Source: Druceiella hillmani
Lineage: Eukaryota > Arthropoda > Insecta > Lepidoptera > Hepialidae
Assembly: GCA_039881145.1 (NCBI GenBank)
Contig: JAYKKI010000037.1
Coordinates: 20,805,001-20,869,000, forward strand
Direction: 5' to 3'
Length of the DNA: 64,000 nt
Shown in pieces: positions 36,430 through 48,900 of the stretch (position 1 is the stretch's first letter; the number at the start of each line of letters is the position of its first letter). Both the position numbers and the translations under genes were made by a program. The notes beneath the pieces are model-generated. The model saw only the letters and a program-made list of their open reading frames with translations, was not told the origin of the DNA and did not search any database.

Positions 36430-37029
36430 TAATGTACATTCATTTTTACTTCGGATGATAAAATAGGTAACGGACTGTTAATTTCACATTCTGTTATTTT
36501 TCATTTTCTGTATAATTACGGATAAAATTTGTACCGGGTTCCCACAGTAACAAATACTAACGATGTACTAATGAAATACTAATGTTTTTACTAATGATGT
36601 TATAAAACAATTATTGTGACAAGTAAACCAATGACACAATCAGAAAAACAATGTTCCCAACGCTGCCAAAAGACGTAATTCCATATTATTACAACCAGCT
36701 TGTGCCACGCTAACTATTTACAGCGTGACTAGTAAAACAGAACTTCTCATCCTAAAGGAAGTTTTACTAAAAGAAAATATAAAGAAAAAGGTTTTAACAA
36801 GATTTACGTATAAAGTACTCACCTACATAATAATGCGTAATCCCCAATAAACAGTACATGTAGCGTTTTTCTTTGGATAAAACAGAATGATATTTTAAAA
36901 CACAGTCTTTAACCATTACTATTTGACCCATTGACCAGTTCATATAAAATATGCTACATAATAATCGATATAATTTCCAACAGAAATGTCATTTAACTCA
37001 TTTACTGGAGTTTTTGTGTTAAAAATTAT

Positions 37030-37260
37030 TGAATATATTTGGCATTAATATTGTAGAAATTCATTATTCACAATTAAATGGAACTACGTGATGTAGTATT
37101 ATTTCTACTTTCATTAAGTTCTTTACCACGACCTAGGTTTTGTTGTATTACAACATCTTCAGAAGGGTTATTGAAGCTGTTGTAATACAACGAAACCTAG
37201 GTCGTGGTAAAGAACTTAAAGTAAGTAAAAATAATACTACATCACGTAATTCCATATAAT
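37030..37260. mobile_element. Penelope-derived foldback insertion D
   Basis: About 231 bp, flanked by the 13-bp duplication TGTTAAAAATTAT (37,017-37,029 and 37,261-37,273). The long end (GAATATATTTGGCATTAAT) is on the left. The arms meet near 37,167. Both hammerheads are damaged: the left has ACAACAAAA instead of ACAACGAAA, and the right lacks the CTGAAGA core. Confidence 0.87.
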
Positions 37261-38334
37261 TGTTAAAAATTATGTTAAAATTTAGAAAAGTTATAAACTG
37301 ACCTTGGTGTATATGTTCAATAAAATTATATTATAGAAACAAGTGTATGTGACAAGTTCATCGTACAGTTCAACCATACTTCAGGTATGTAATATATATA
37401 TTGGAGGTCTTATATAGCCCTAGACAAGATTTTAATTATATTCTGAATTTACACCAAGATGCAAAATTATATTACTAAAAAATCTTGTTCTATTTATGAT
37501 AACCTATGATAAAATATACAATTTATGAGAACCTATGTTAAAATATGCACGTATTTAAGATCGATTTCTGATAAAGAGTATATAGGAACAATAATGTGTT
37601 TTTCAAGCTTATATATTTAATTGTTTATCGTTAATTATATATTCTCTAAAGTGTTGTGTAATGTAAATTGTATTTTACACCTAGAGAGAAATATTTTTAA
37701 ATAATACTTTGACACGTCTTTATTTAATACAAACATTTCTGAGTGACTCAATACAATTTATTGAGTTATTCTGTTTAGTTAGCAGAAAATGCAGTTTAGT
37801 GTTATGTTATTATCATGTCAATAAATAAGTAAATTGCTCCATTATACCGTGAATTATAAAAGAATGAGCCTAATATATTTGAAAATGATCTCGTTTTATA
37901 TATTTCTAAAGTACACATCTTCAACCTAATTTCCTTCCAAGAAAACGTTTTTGCTGAAAATTGAAATCAAGTGTATAACAAAGTACGTTTGAAAAAAAAA
38001 ACTATTGAAATTTAGGATAAAGATAGTATAATAACAATATTGAACAGAATCTTTCACTATTCGTGCTACCGGAAAACGAAAATAAATTAGTTGTAAGTAA
38101 ATTTTGTACATAATTAATCCACTGCTCTTAGTAGTCCAAAATGGTGTTAAGTTTCGACACGTTGTGATAAATTTTCATTCTGCAATAATATAGTTTATTA
38201 TATCTTAGTTTCTTATATAGTTTTTTTACATTTACATTAAAGTTTTTATCGAAAAATATATTTACCCATTATACGAGTATATCGCCGTTTTAAAACGTTT
38301 ATTGTTGTAGATCTATATTGTACGTTTGAAACTC

Positions 38335-38500
38335 TCGGCTCAGTTTTCTTTTGTGATGGGATCAGTAGTGTTTTGCGCTCCATCATGTCGTCAGCCTGCA
38401 AAACACCGGTAAAAACCCAGACCCTTGCTCACCCCAGTGAGTGACACCGAGTCCACCCGCCCAACCACAGCCTAGTTAAGCCCGGCCTAGGGTCCTAAAA
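38335..38500 (+). other. GC-rich island, possible transposon 5' fragment
   Basis: A ~165-bp segment well above the local base composition, with runs such as CTTGCTCACCCCAGTGAGTG and GAGTCCACCCGCCCAACC. An ATG at 38,385 opens MSSACKTPVKTQTLAHPSE before a stop; a shift of frame gives TPVSDTESTRPTTA. It may be the start of a LINE ORF1 or a gene fragment. I cannot name it. Confidence 0.35.
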
Positions 38501-38984
38501 GAACTAAAATTGTATACAAGTGTATTAATAATAGAAGTGTCTTGTTATGTGGTTTTATTTTTCAAATTAAACGTTAATTTTAACACATTTTCAAAACTTA
38601 TCTATTAATTAAAATTTTAACACTGACGCATAAGCTTCATATTTAACTTGGTACTCTTTCCAAAAATCTCTAACAGTATTTTTACAATTAATTAGGTCCG
38701 GAAATATTTTTGTACTAATGGAAATATTAATATAAAACCGAGTATTGTTATTTTTATTAACTGGTTCTTTCAATGTCTTTCATATTCAAGCGTCATTTGA
38801 AGTTGGTTAAGATTTTTCGTTGTAAAGTTACATTTTTTCATTTTTATTAATTATAATAATCTCCGTTTTTTCCTTGTTTCAAAGAAAGTCATGAACTCAT
38901 GAAGGATTCAGTAATACCTTATTTATCGTAATCGAATCAGGCATTTGCGGCATCATTTATGAACATGAGTACATTCATATAAAC

Positions 38985-39016
38985 CTACGTACATACATGC
39001 ATGCATGTATTTACGT

Positions 39017-39018
<2 letters not shown>
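38985..39018. repeat. 34-bp near-perfect palindrome
   Basis: CTACGTACATACATGCA followed by its inverse with one mismatch out of 17 pairs, directly at the edge of the TA array. Confidence 0.85.
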
Positions 39019-39052
<34 letters not shown>

Positions 39053-39058
39053 GCATGC

Positions 39059-39098
<40 letters not shown>

Positions 39099-39108
39099 GC
39101 ATGCATAT
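39019..39108. repeat. (TA)n array with CATGCATGCATG islands
   Basis: Two TA blocks of about 30 bp are each bordered by the palindromic ACATGCATGCAT motif (at about 39,049 and 39,095; a third lies in the neighbouring 34-bp palindrome). Confidence 0.93.
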
Positions 39109-39976
39109 ATGTATGAATATGTGGATATGTCAATATTTCCCTCGTGTGGCTCTACCATATTCAGGGCTTCATACCTTTATAAATCTGTATATTACTACCT
39201 ACCTATATACCTAATATTTAATTGTTTCATACCTTCGTATTAAAGTATACATACTGATATTCTAGTTATTTCAAGCTTTTATATGTACCAGTATTTCGGC
39301 CGCTTCTTACCTTTGTAGATACAAATTAATTTTACCTACTTGCCTTCTAATACCTTGGTCACTTCATAATTTGTTTGTATAGCTTATCTGACTACTAATA
39401 TCGCAATTGCTTTATGCCTTTTTATATCCCTGCACATACTTACATACCTACCTATCCACTAATACATTAGTTACTTCAGGCTTGTGTATGTGCCAATTGA
39501 TAGGTACATTTTACCAATTGATAGGTTATTTCTCGCCGCTAAGGAGTTCCTGCCGCTGCAGTTTTGTCTTCAGATACTAGCCATGGGTTAAGATTAAATG
39601 ATTCATCGGATAATTAAAATCGGCCTAAAGTTTATTATTCTGTTCCATCATGCTTATCATCGATAAATTCCTCATCCTTGATAAATTCGGGTCATTAACG
39701 TCAAGATTGATCATAGATCCTAAGCACTATACGAGGTTGAAATCAGTTAAATAAGTTGAAATTTAATTTCAAATTGTTTTAAGGGTTTTGTACGTGTATC
39801 AGTTGAGGCGTTCCTTAAGACATCTCCGTAACCTAAAGTCAGGTTCTTATCCTATTTATATCCAAAATCATTTCCTTTCAAATAACAAATAATCATGGAA
39901 ATTGGTCAACGCACCTCCCAGTTACAGCTTCACTTAAATGAAAAAAGTACATACTCGTATAATTTAGAACGATCTC

Positions 39977-39992
39977 ATTTTTGAAGTCGGTT
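39977..39992 (+). repeat. Isolated end of the AACCGACTTC element
   Basis: TTTTTGAAGTCGGTT matches the 3' terminus of the element at 20.0-20.7 kb except at the first base. The upstream 300 bp contain no recognisable partner end, so this is a truncated or decayed copy. Confidence 0.5.
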
Positions 39993-40080
39993 AAATAATA
40001 CTTGACCGATTTTGGTGATACCTGATATTGTATTTACGGTCATGGAGTTATTGTAAACAGATTAATTATTTCAGGAAAAG

Positions 40081-40097
40081 GTATGTGTATATATATG

Positions 40098-40150
<53 letters not shown>

Positions 40151-40151
40151 G

Positions 40152-40190
<39 letters not shown>
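40081..40190. repeat. Compound (TA)n / (TATG)n microsatellite
   Basis: About 110 bp alternating TATATG and TA blocks. Confidence 0.96.
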
Positions 40191-40191
<1 letters not shown>

Positions 40192-41003
40192 ACTAATTAG
40201 GATGTAACGAATATTCTCATTCGCAAAATTAATGCGAAATATTTTGCCAAAATGATAACTAGAAATTTTATAGAGTGATATCAAAAACAAAAAAGGAATT
40301 GTTTTTATTTAATGAAAACATGAACCTTTGCTAAAATACACATTTCGTGTACCACAAATTTTTGACAAAAATAGATTAAAACATTTCTTTTTTAAAGCAA
40401 CAAACTGTTACAATTTGTTCATTATAGCAGCAAATTATTTCGTTTATTCAATATCCTTATTATGACTTTTTATCATAGCACTAAAGAGTGTTTTAAATAC
40501 AGTGCATTTTTTTAATAAAGTAAAAAACAACTTTCTAAAGTCCTTTGTTCTTTTACTAATTAATACAAAAATACATTTCCATGGTTTTTGTCTTCAATAA
40601 TATATAATATTTAAGAGCCAATAATGGAATTGGAGTAGCTGATTACAAAATTTCAAATATAAAATTTGAGACCTTTTTTCTTGCAATCTTTTTCGCTGTG
40701 GTATATAACTAAACATATGTTTGCTGAGTATACTCGTGGGTGATATGGCTAAATATTGTCTAGCTATTAAATAAAAGACGCTTGTAATTTTGGTAATTCA
40801 GTTTCAATCGCGTTAAATATTGCAGTTAATTTTCTACATGTTTTCTGCTGTATATTATGCATAATTTTTCGAATTAAGCATTGCACGGAATGTTTTCTTA
40901 CAAATGATGTGTGAAATGAGTTATGGATTTTTTTTGGAACAAGGAGAGTTGGTATATCGAAAGTAAAATTTACCTTCATTACCAATCTTTCTACGTACAG
41001 CAA

Positions 41004-41080
41004 AATGAACCGGACTTTCAGTTAATTCTATGTCAGGTTTTATAAGGATCTGGTGAGATATATTCATACGTGGAAAGGAA
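41004..41080 (-). CDS. Weak candidate exon
   Basis: On the minus strand ATATATCTCACCAG could be an acceptor and GAAG/GTAAAT a donor. The stretch between reads ILIKPDIELTESPVHFAVRR then KIGNE. Its amino-acid mix is more protein-like than its surroundings. The next frame downstream (40,767-41,003) stays open for 78 codons in another register. No family is recognised, and chance is the main alternative. Confidence 0.18.
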
Positions 41081-41734
41081 AAAATCTTTAAAATATATTT
41101 ATGAGAGCAAATCATAAATAAGGAAAGAAGAAGGAAAGTATGTTACAATATATCGGTAAATTTTTCCATAAATATAACCCCAAAAAGTACGGTAATAGAG
41201 GTACCTATTATTGGTAATGATTGTACATATTTTGTTAAATATTTTTTTTACCATTGACCGACTAACGTCGATTTCTTTTTAATGGCCTTAATAAATAATC
41301 ATTTTTTCTTTTCAGTTTGAAAAAATAATACGGAGGTAGCGGAAAATTCCTTTAATTGCGATTTTTATGAAAACACTTTCGTGGAACTCAAAGTAAAATA
41401 AAAAATTAATTAATTGCTATTTAGTTTGGCGTTTTAACTTTTAATTGATTTTGTCAACATTTTAGAGTGAATATTCTTTTAATATACCTAAATATCTAAT
41501 AGGTGTAATTGTCTATTCTATCATGGTATCACCCTGCATCTTTTAGAATATTTTTAGGCTTTCTTAATAAGGACAAAATAATGACTATGAAATACAGAAA
41601 CCATCAGAAAGATTTTTTCACTCTGTGAAGTAGATATCGTAGTTAAGAATATTTATTTATTTAAGCACTTTAATGTATCTAGGTAATACATATAGCAGAC
41701 TTATTAATACAAGAGCAATCCTTTACAGCCAACC

Positions 41735-42070
41735 CTAATACCGCCCCAGCCCCGCTCAGCGAGCGACTGGAAATTGATCCCTGGACCTCGCGTATGCGTT
41801 GTGACCAAGTTTTGACCAAAATTTGCACCAGAGTTTTTACCGGAAACCTGATGCCCGTTGCTAAATTTCGAAATGTTTAGACTAAGTAACTGCATGTTTG
41901 GAGCACCAAAACTCAGGAAAACAACACGAGGCAGAATTCCTGATGATTTTGCAAGAGAGTACATAAACTCTGCAGGCAACCTCCACTACTGAGTTCACAG
42001 AATGGTACTTTAAGGGCTGTGTCATTAGCTTCTCCAGCACTAAGTTGTTGATGGTACTGTCCAAGTCACT
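41735..42070. other. GC-richer segment of unknown origin
   Basis: About 45% G+C against ~28% around it. On the minus strand an open stretch (41,704-41,979) reads MPAEFMYSLAKSSGILPRVV and later THTRGPGINFQSLAERG. It looks like decayed coding or transposon sequence, but I cannot identify it. Confidence 0.35.
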
Positions 42071-42147
42071 TTTGAATTGAGAAATTTCTCCTTTCCATTA
42101 GCCATGAAGCGCAAACCTCTTCAGATATATGTGTATTCATATATATT

Positions 42148-42179
42148 CCTAACCTAACCTAATCTAACCTAACCTAATC
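42148..42179. repeat. Interstitial TTAGG-type telomeric repeat
   Basis: Six consecutive CCTAA/TCTAA units (CCTAACCTAACCTAATCTAA and onward). TTAGG is the ancestral insect telomere repeat. The array is only ~32 bp and internal, so it is not a chromosome end. Confidence 0.75.
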
Positions 42180-42425
42180 AAATCTTCCATAACATCGCAA
42201 AAGTTACAATAAAATATTTCCACCATCAATATCAAAGAACATAGAAAACTCCTCTACAATGGATGATTAGAGACCGACCTTCACTTCATCTGTACATATC
42301 CCACGTGACAAAATAGGGAAGGTATGTCTGAAAGAACTAGCGAAAAGCAATATGACTACGCGTATTACTTGAATGTGACCTCTAATATCCTTAAACGTAT
42401 TGTTTAGGACCTCAGTGAGTATATA

Positions 42426-42428
<3 letters not shown>

Positions 42429-42491
<63 letters not shown>
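42429..42491. repeat. (TA)n microsatellite
   Basis: About 63 bp of TA repeats. Confidence 0.97.
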
Positions 42492-42494
<3 letters not shown>

Positions 42495-43057
42495 TATATG
42501 GTACATTATATATACATAAGAACATCTTTGCAACAGCTTATCATGAAAAAATTAATTGAACGACTCTCATTTTTGCTACTCTTTACTGAGGTTCCAAACA
42601 GTACTTTCCAAGAAAATAAAATTTATTTCAGTGTTCTTATTATTAGAAATATATACATTCATATTCCATTTAAGACTGACTAATTGAAAATTATCGCAAC
42701 GATACCTAATTGAAAAGATAAACAGTACTAAAATTAGTAAACCATAATATATACTTGTTTCTTTTTTGATTTATCGATTATTTTAATATCATTTGTATTA
42801 AAATAATGTTCTGAAAAATACTGCGAAAAAGTATAATCTACTCTTATTAAAACTAACTTGAAAAAGACCTATTGTAATATATTACGATTTCTTCAGATCG
42901 ATTTTCAAACATTCGATTAACTTAATAATATAAAAGGACGAGCAGATATTGTAAAGAAAAACGTGATATATTTTCTACACACACACACGCACATACGTAT
43001 ATATTCACAAATATATATGTATGTTTATTGATAATATATATTAAACTTGTGAGTCAC

Positions 43058-43234
43058 GTGGGTGATTCTGAATATATTTGGATACGATCAGGATTTTGGA
43101 AAAATAGCTACCGCAACTCTTGATGTCATCGAGCAGAAGGTTAAGTACGATAACCGAGTCACGGTTTTTATACCATCTACCATAGACCACAAAGTTTTCA
43201 AAGGAAGATGCGACATTTCCACATGAATAGTAGG
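43058..43234 (-). CDS. Candidate internal exon
   Basis: Bounded by a good acceptor (TATTTTTTGTTCCAG) and a moderate donor (CCAC/GTGACT). The frame between is open and reads YYSCGNVASSFENFVVYGRW, then NRDSVIVLNLLLDDIKSCG, then KILIVSKYIQNHP. It has slightly higher GC than its neighbourhood and includes Trp, Cys and Gly rather than AT-driven residues. No family is recognised and no adjoining exon found. Confidence 0.28.
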
Positions 43235-43639
43235 CTGGAACAAAAAATATTTTTTTGTATTTCATTTTGGAATAGTTGTATAAAATTGCCAAATGCTACC
43301 AATAATAATAATAGAGAAAAATTTAAATAAAATATAAATTTAGGTGCTGCTTTCGCGGCCTACAAAATATTACAGAATTTATCAAAATAGATTGTTTTAT
43401 CAAAAATATATCACTATGAACTAAAATCGCTATTCAAAATTTAAAACTTCATTATTTTGCTTTACTTTGTTGCTGTACCGGAGAGGTAAATTGCTGGACG
43501 AAGAGGGAAGGGCAACTAGTGCCAAACTAAGAATTGCAGTGTATTGTTTCATTATTGTCGCTAATTATTTCATGGTGAAAGTCGTGCTCAGTTATTTTGA
43601 CGAGTTCTTATTCACTTAGGGTTTTTTTTATAACAACTT

Positions 43640-45903
43640 CCACGAAACAATATACTACATTTGATGAAAGTGCAGAGCTGAAAGAAAATATCCTACCCAC
43701 GTACGAAAATGTGATGCAGTTCTACAAATGGGTGCACAAGACTTAAAAATTAGGTATGACACAACAAAAGAACCTAGGTTTCTGGAAATTGCCGAAATAG
43801 TCGCGACAAAAATGAATGAATTATGGATAAAATCTTCACAAACGAGTCTTACAGTTATTAAAAAGTTATCACTTAAAATGTTATAATCTAAAATAATCTT
43901 TACAGAAACTCAATGAAGAAAAATTAGAAGATTTCAGATTACAGGATAGAAAGCTTTTTGACATAGCCGTTTGTAAATGTAAAGAATTTTAAAGCTGTGT
44001 CTGTTTAAGAGAGAAAAACCTGCCAAAAGGGTAAAAAATATTTTTAGAAGACCAACGTACAAACAAACTGATGACCATAGGAAGAATAGATGTCACCCAG
44101 AGTAGAAGGTTGCAAAATAGAAAATTACGTGCTCTCAAAGAAGAAACAAGCCATAATTCATGACTCGGAGAAATTCCTTCTATTTCATATCGGATGAAGA
44201 GATCTGAAAGTAGTCAAGACATGAACCTTCCTTCCGGATTGTTAGCAGCTGATGGTCTTGACACCGCTGAAAAAGTCTCAAAAGCTCACAGATGTCAGTT
44301 TTCATAGTTTGACGACTGTATGCGATAGATACGGAGTATCAGACCGGGCTGCTGCAACTATCGTATAATCTGTGCTATGTTCTGCTTCTGATGCCAACTG
44401 ATCTGATGTGCAGTCAACTAACTACGTGGATAGAATAAAAATTAGAAAAATAAGCCAAAAATTGCGCGATCAAATTTTAACAAAAGAAACGGTTACAGAA
44501 GTTGCTACATTATATATTGATGGGAGGAATGATATAACAGCTAAAATTATTTTAAAAATCAAATAAGTTTAGAGCAATTGTATAAGAGGAACATATTTCA
44601 ATTATAGAAGAACCAGGTTCTGTTTATGTTGGGTATGTAGTTCCAGCATTTGGCGTTGTAAGAAATATTGGAAGAACCACCCGAAATATTTTAACGACCA
44701 AAAAGATATCGTTGGAAAGTATAACTTGTTAGCTGTTATGGCACGAACATAAATACCGGTAAAGTAGGGAACGTGATTCGTCTACTGAAAAATAAAGTAT
44801 CTCGGCCATTGCTCTTTCACGCCAATGAATTGCCTTCGAGGCATTTGTTTAGATGGCTGTACTGCAGGACCTAGATCATTTCCAGGTCAAATAGGAAAAT
44901 CATTAGAAACGTGCCTGACGATCCAATCCGCTCCAATCCGCTCCAATTTCTGAAAATAGAAAGTAAACTAACACCACCGATATCAACAGATCTCAGAGCA
45001 GACTAGAAATATTTGCGAGAAATTACTAATGCTCTCATAAATGGATCCTGCCCTCCCAGTCTATAACACAGAATCCCACGTAATCTATCCCATGTTCGCT
45101 AGTTAGCTAAAGCTGGTCGCGTATTGCGTTTGTATATCTTTTCGAAAATCCCACAACAAAGTCTTCTGATCTTTACAACGTTTATCGTAAAGGCATACGC
45201 GCCAGTTTGATTCGCCATCAAAGTCCATTCGTCCTGCAAATATGGTTCAAGGCACTTATGGGAGCTTATAACCAGCACTAGATACTTATCAGGCAAACTG
45301 TTAGAGGTAGTGTACCCTGTTATTATTCGAAACAGTTACTTTACTCATTCGGAAAATTTGTTGTTTGGTATGATAACAGATTCAAAAAAGCACATTAGAG
45401 AACTAGTCGCAAGACGTATTCTCGATCGTCGCTCGTCGACTAAATGACAATTCTGATCCACGAACATTTGTAGTACCGAAAGTGAACTTAAATCTAAGTT
45501 CTTACATATACATGATTGACTGGCAACCAAAATGTATATGAATCTCCAATATTGACGAATGTTTGCAATGAGCAGTTGCGAGATTTAGAAGAAAATGGAG
45601 GATATGCTGTCTTCGAGTTTATGAGATTGCCTTGCCACAACCAGGCAGTAGAAAGATGTACAAAAGTAAATACTTTTATAGATCTTTCTACTGTCTGGTT
45701 GTTCCGTTGTCGGTTCCAAGTTATAACAAAGTAAATACTTTTATAGATGTTTCTACTAAACCCGCTCTAAGTATATGCGGCAAGACTGGAAGAGAAAGAT
45801 TCATAAAATCTAAATTAGCATCTCGAAAGCACATGCCAAATTTGATACTAAAAAGGATTTCTGTTTTAAAAAATGATGTTGTTTACACTGTTATAACTTT
45901 CTG
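43640..45903 (+). pseudogene. Decayed copy of an unnamed multi-copy insect transposase-like family
   Basis: Recognisable blocks appear in order, in shifting frames: LPTYENVMQFYKWVH (43,690), EIVATKMNELWIK-type sequence (43,785), LFDIAVCKCKEF (43,950), FLEDQRTNKLMTIGRIDVTQ (44,045), CDRYGVSDRAAATIV (44,319), LYIDGRNDIT (44,510), IIEEPGSVYVGYVVPAFG (44,600), LFHANELPSRHLF (44,813), GPRSFPGQIGKSLETC (44,870), KAGRVLRLYIF (45,105), VVYPVIIRNSYFTHSENLL (45,310), LVARRIL (45,405), LRDLEENGGYAVFEFMRLPC (45,577), then ICGKTGRERFIKSKLASRKH (45,773). Many stops and frameshifts separate them. I remember this protein layout from many unannotated insect and cnidarian proteins. High copy number suggests a mobile element, but I cannot assign a superfamily. 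Confidence 0.7.
45637..45757. repeat. Foldback templated insertion inside the pseudogene
   Basis: The 21-bp segment at 45,637-45,657 recurs inverted at 45,682-45,702 with one mismatch. A 30-bp segment at 45,663-45,692 then recurs directly at 45,728-45,757 with one mismatch. The filler between (TTGTCGGTTCCAAGTTATA) also occurs at 47,533-47,551. Confidence 0.85.
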
Positions 45904-45909
45904 AATCTG

Positions 45910-48900
45910 TAATATTTTCAAAAATAAATACTTCTTTTAATAATTAATAGTTTATAGTTTATTTTATATATTATTATATTTTTATTATTTAAAATAATTT
46001 ATAGTTTATTTTCAGCCACTAAAGTCAAAACATATTATAATTACCTATTATTTGGTTTAAAGGATGTACTATAAAAAATGTCTATAAAAACTGAAAAAGA
46101 CTTTAAGTCTTCGGCTTAGGCTCAAGCTGTCAAAAGAAAACTTTCAAAAAACGTGGGTATTATTAAAATGTATATAAGGCTTCTTTTCGCAGGTATTACA
46201 CTTCGAAATTTGAAAGAAAAATATTTCTCCGTACAAAGGTGTTTCACCCCATGCATAGCCTGACGTCTATGTTTGAACATTCCTTCTTAATTACAATCTT
46301 CTCGAAGAGCATAGGTTGAATGGTTGACAGTTACAGTATTTCCTAAATTAACACTGCTAAATTTTTAAGTTAAGCTTACAACACACAGGACAAGCGTTAG
46401 TCGATTAAGAATCAAAGTCTAAAAATACTGTGGAAAATATTAGCTCAACATTGAAGAATTGTCATGACAGTACATACTGAACATTATTAAATAAAGTTTA
46501 ATTAATTTTCGACACATTCACAAATTAAGAATTTTAGGTTAACAATACGTTAGATAATATATTTAACTTAATGCAAAAGATAGTAACTCATTTAATACTC
46601 TATAGATGAAATGTTAACAATGAATACATTAAAAACCCTAACTTAAACAATTGAATAGCTTTAGTGAACTAATTGCAGATAGAATACAACTTGTTTTGAA
46701 ATGTACGAGGTAGTATGTTAGAACAATAGATTTTTATAATTATATTTATCTCTGATGCTACAATTTGTACTTTCACGAATTTAAATTTATTTTTTCAGCG
46801 TATCAGGACACTGATTACGTTTATATACATAATTTAAGCCAACAATATTTTAATGAGATTTTTTTTAAATAAATTTATTCTTAAAGTCTTTCAGCGTTTA
46901 TGACATTCATAGTTTTTATTAAACCTATGGTACCATGATTATCAATATTAAGTACAAAGTATCATGATTAAATTCACTTAGAAACGATTTGAAATGTTTG
47001 GTAGGTCGGTCAAAATGGACTTTTGAATGTAGTCAAAATTACGATAGTGACGAAAAAGCTATAGATTTTGAACAAAATGTCAAAACTCCTTATCTATTAG
47101 ATCCCTGCTAAAAATATTATTTAAGATCAAACGTCATCAAAAGGTTTTTTGGCTAATATTCCTTAAGCGCGAAATTTTATTCCAAAAATAGTTATACATA
47201 AATTTTCGTAGCATACAAGCTCCTACAAAAGGGTTTTATACGCTTTTCTATAAATGGTCATACATAATGGATAACGAATTCAAAATATTAAAAAGAAATC
47301 ATTTTTTCACAATTTGCATTGTTTTCGGCACCTGATGTTTAATCGAGTACTTAACGCATTTTTTATGTGACATTTATTATTAAAACACTTTACGGAGTAC
47401 ACCTACGAAAAAGGTATATTCATAATATAAGAAAGTAATATGATCATTCATAAACAAAATTATATTAATTATCCTCAAATTCTACTTCAGTTCCATTTCG
47501 TTCCTTTCTTGTTCCTCTAGTCGCCTGAGTTCCATTGTCGGTTCCAAGTTATACCATAGATTTGAGGACTCTTCACTAATATTATATTCATCTTAATTTG
47601 ATATATTTGCTATATAAAATAAACTAACTTTCTTGAGCCGCAATTATAATTGCGAACTCTAGATGTGATAACAAAAAATTGTACTTAGCAGAATTCTTGG
47701 GGGTAGATAAGAAGAAAAGTTGGATTTGCTCCAAGCCAATATCACTGAATACCCACCCCCAAATTTTAGGGTTCAATTTATTACCGAGTCTTAATTGGAA
47801 TTCACAGTAAAATTGCCATGAATTTTGAAAAGGAGCACTAGATGTTGTATGAAGACAGAATAACTGCATGAATTTATTGTTTTTAAAACTGAATATATAT
47901 TAGCTTTTGCAAAGATCGTAGATCGAAGAAACAATATTTACAAAACTTTTAAAGATTTACTACAAATGATTCAAATTTTCGACATTTCTGGAAATTTATT
48001 GAACAGTAATACAAATTTGTTGAACTACTTGCTTGACTACTTGGTGAATATCCAAGGCAAAAAGCAACCACAATTTTTGATGCAACTGAGCAGAAAGAAG
48101 AAACACAATATGCTATAGACGGGATAATATTACCCAATGCATAGCCTGATATCTTTATTGTAACCCACATCATCAACGCTTCTTTTATATTGAAAAAAAT
48201 TGTAACTTGAAGCGACGGGTTTAAAAGTGGCATTTATATATCTGATCAATGAAATTAATAATCAATTAAATGTGTGATTAGAAGAAATTTTAAGAACATT
48301 TTTAGTAGTATTTTTTAAAAAAATTAATAGTATGCATTATTTTATTTTTATGTGCATACCATGTGTTTCATCAGAAACGTCTCTTTGATGTGAATAAGCA
48401 GAAAGAAAAAAGGATAAATTTTTATCTAATCAATGCTTAACTGAAACCATGATTTAATATGCACGAAAAAGCGATAGTTTTTCGTTAGAACCTTTGTATT
48501 TAAGCAGCCAGCAAGGCTCTAGATTTTTTGTTTATATTATACCAATTAATTTCCAATCAAAAATTCCTATCTCATTTAAAAAAACGACAGCACTAATTGG
48601 CATCAGGCTCTACTACCTTTTTGTTTAACAAATATCTTTTGAAAACATGTTTTCTGTTTTAACTGTCAGGCAAAGAACCTTAAACTGCTTGATAAATCTT
48701 ATTATTTTAAATTCATAAAATGCTATTCATAAAAATGCTATTTAGCTTTAATTATTATTGATTCCCAAAAATAAAGAAATATTTTGCATAACTTTACAAA
48801 ATAAATTTTGGATTTTTGGAGCCAATTTCTGAGAAAAATATTTTCGGTTAGAATACACAAAGTTAGTTATAGGGTAAAATATACTTGGAGGGTAAAATAA

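Noticed and set aside
42148..42179. Possible chromosome end at the CCTAA run
   Set aside because: Only six units and flanked on both sides by ordinary sequence.
45099..45530. Minus frames in the 43.6-45.9 kb remnant
   Set aside because: Shadows of the plus-strand pseudogene, whose blocks read in the other direction.
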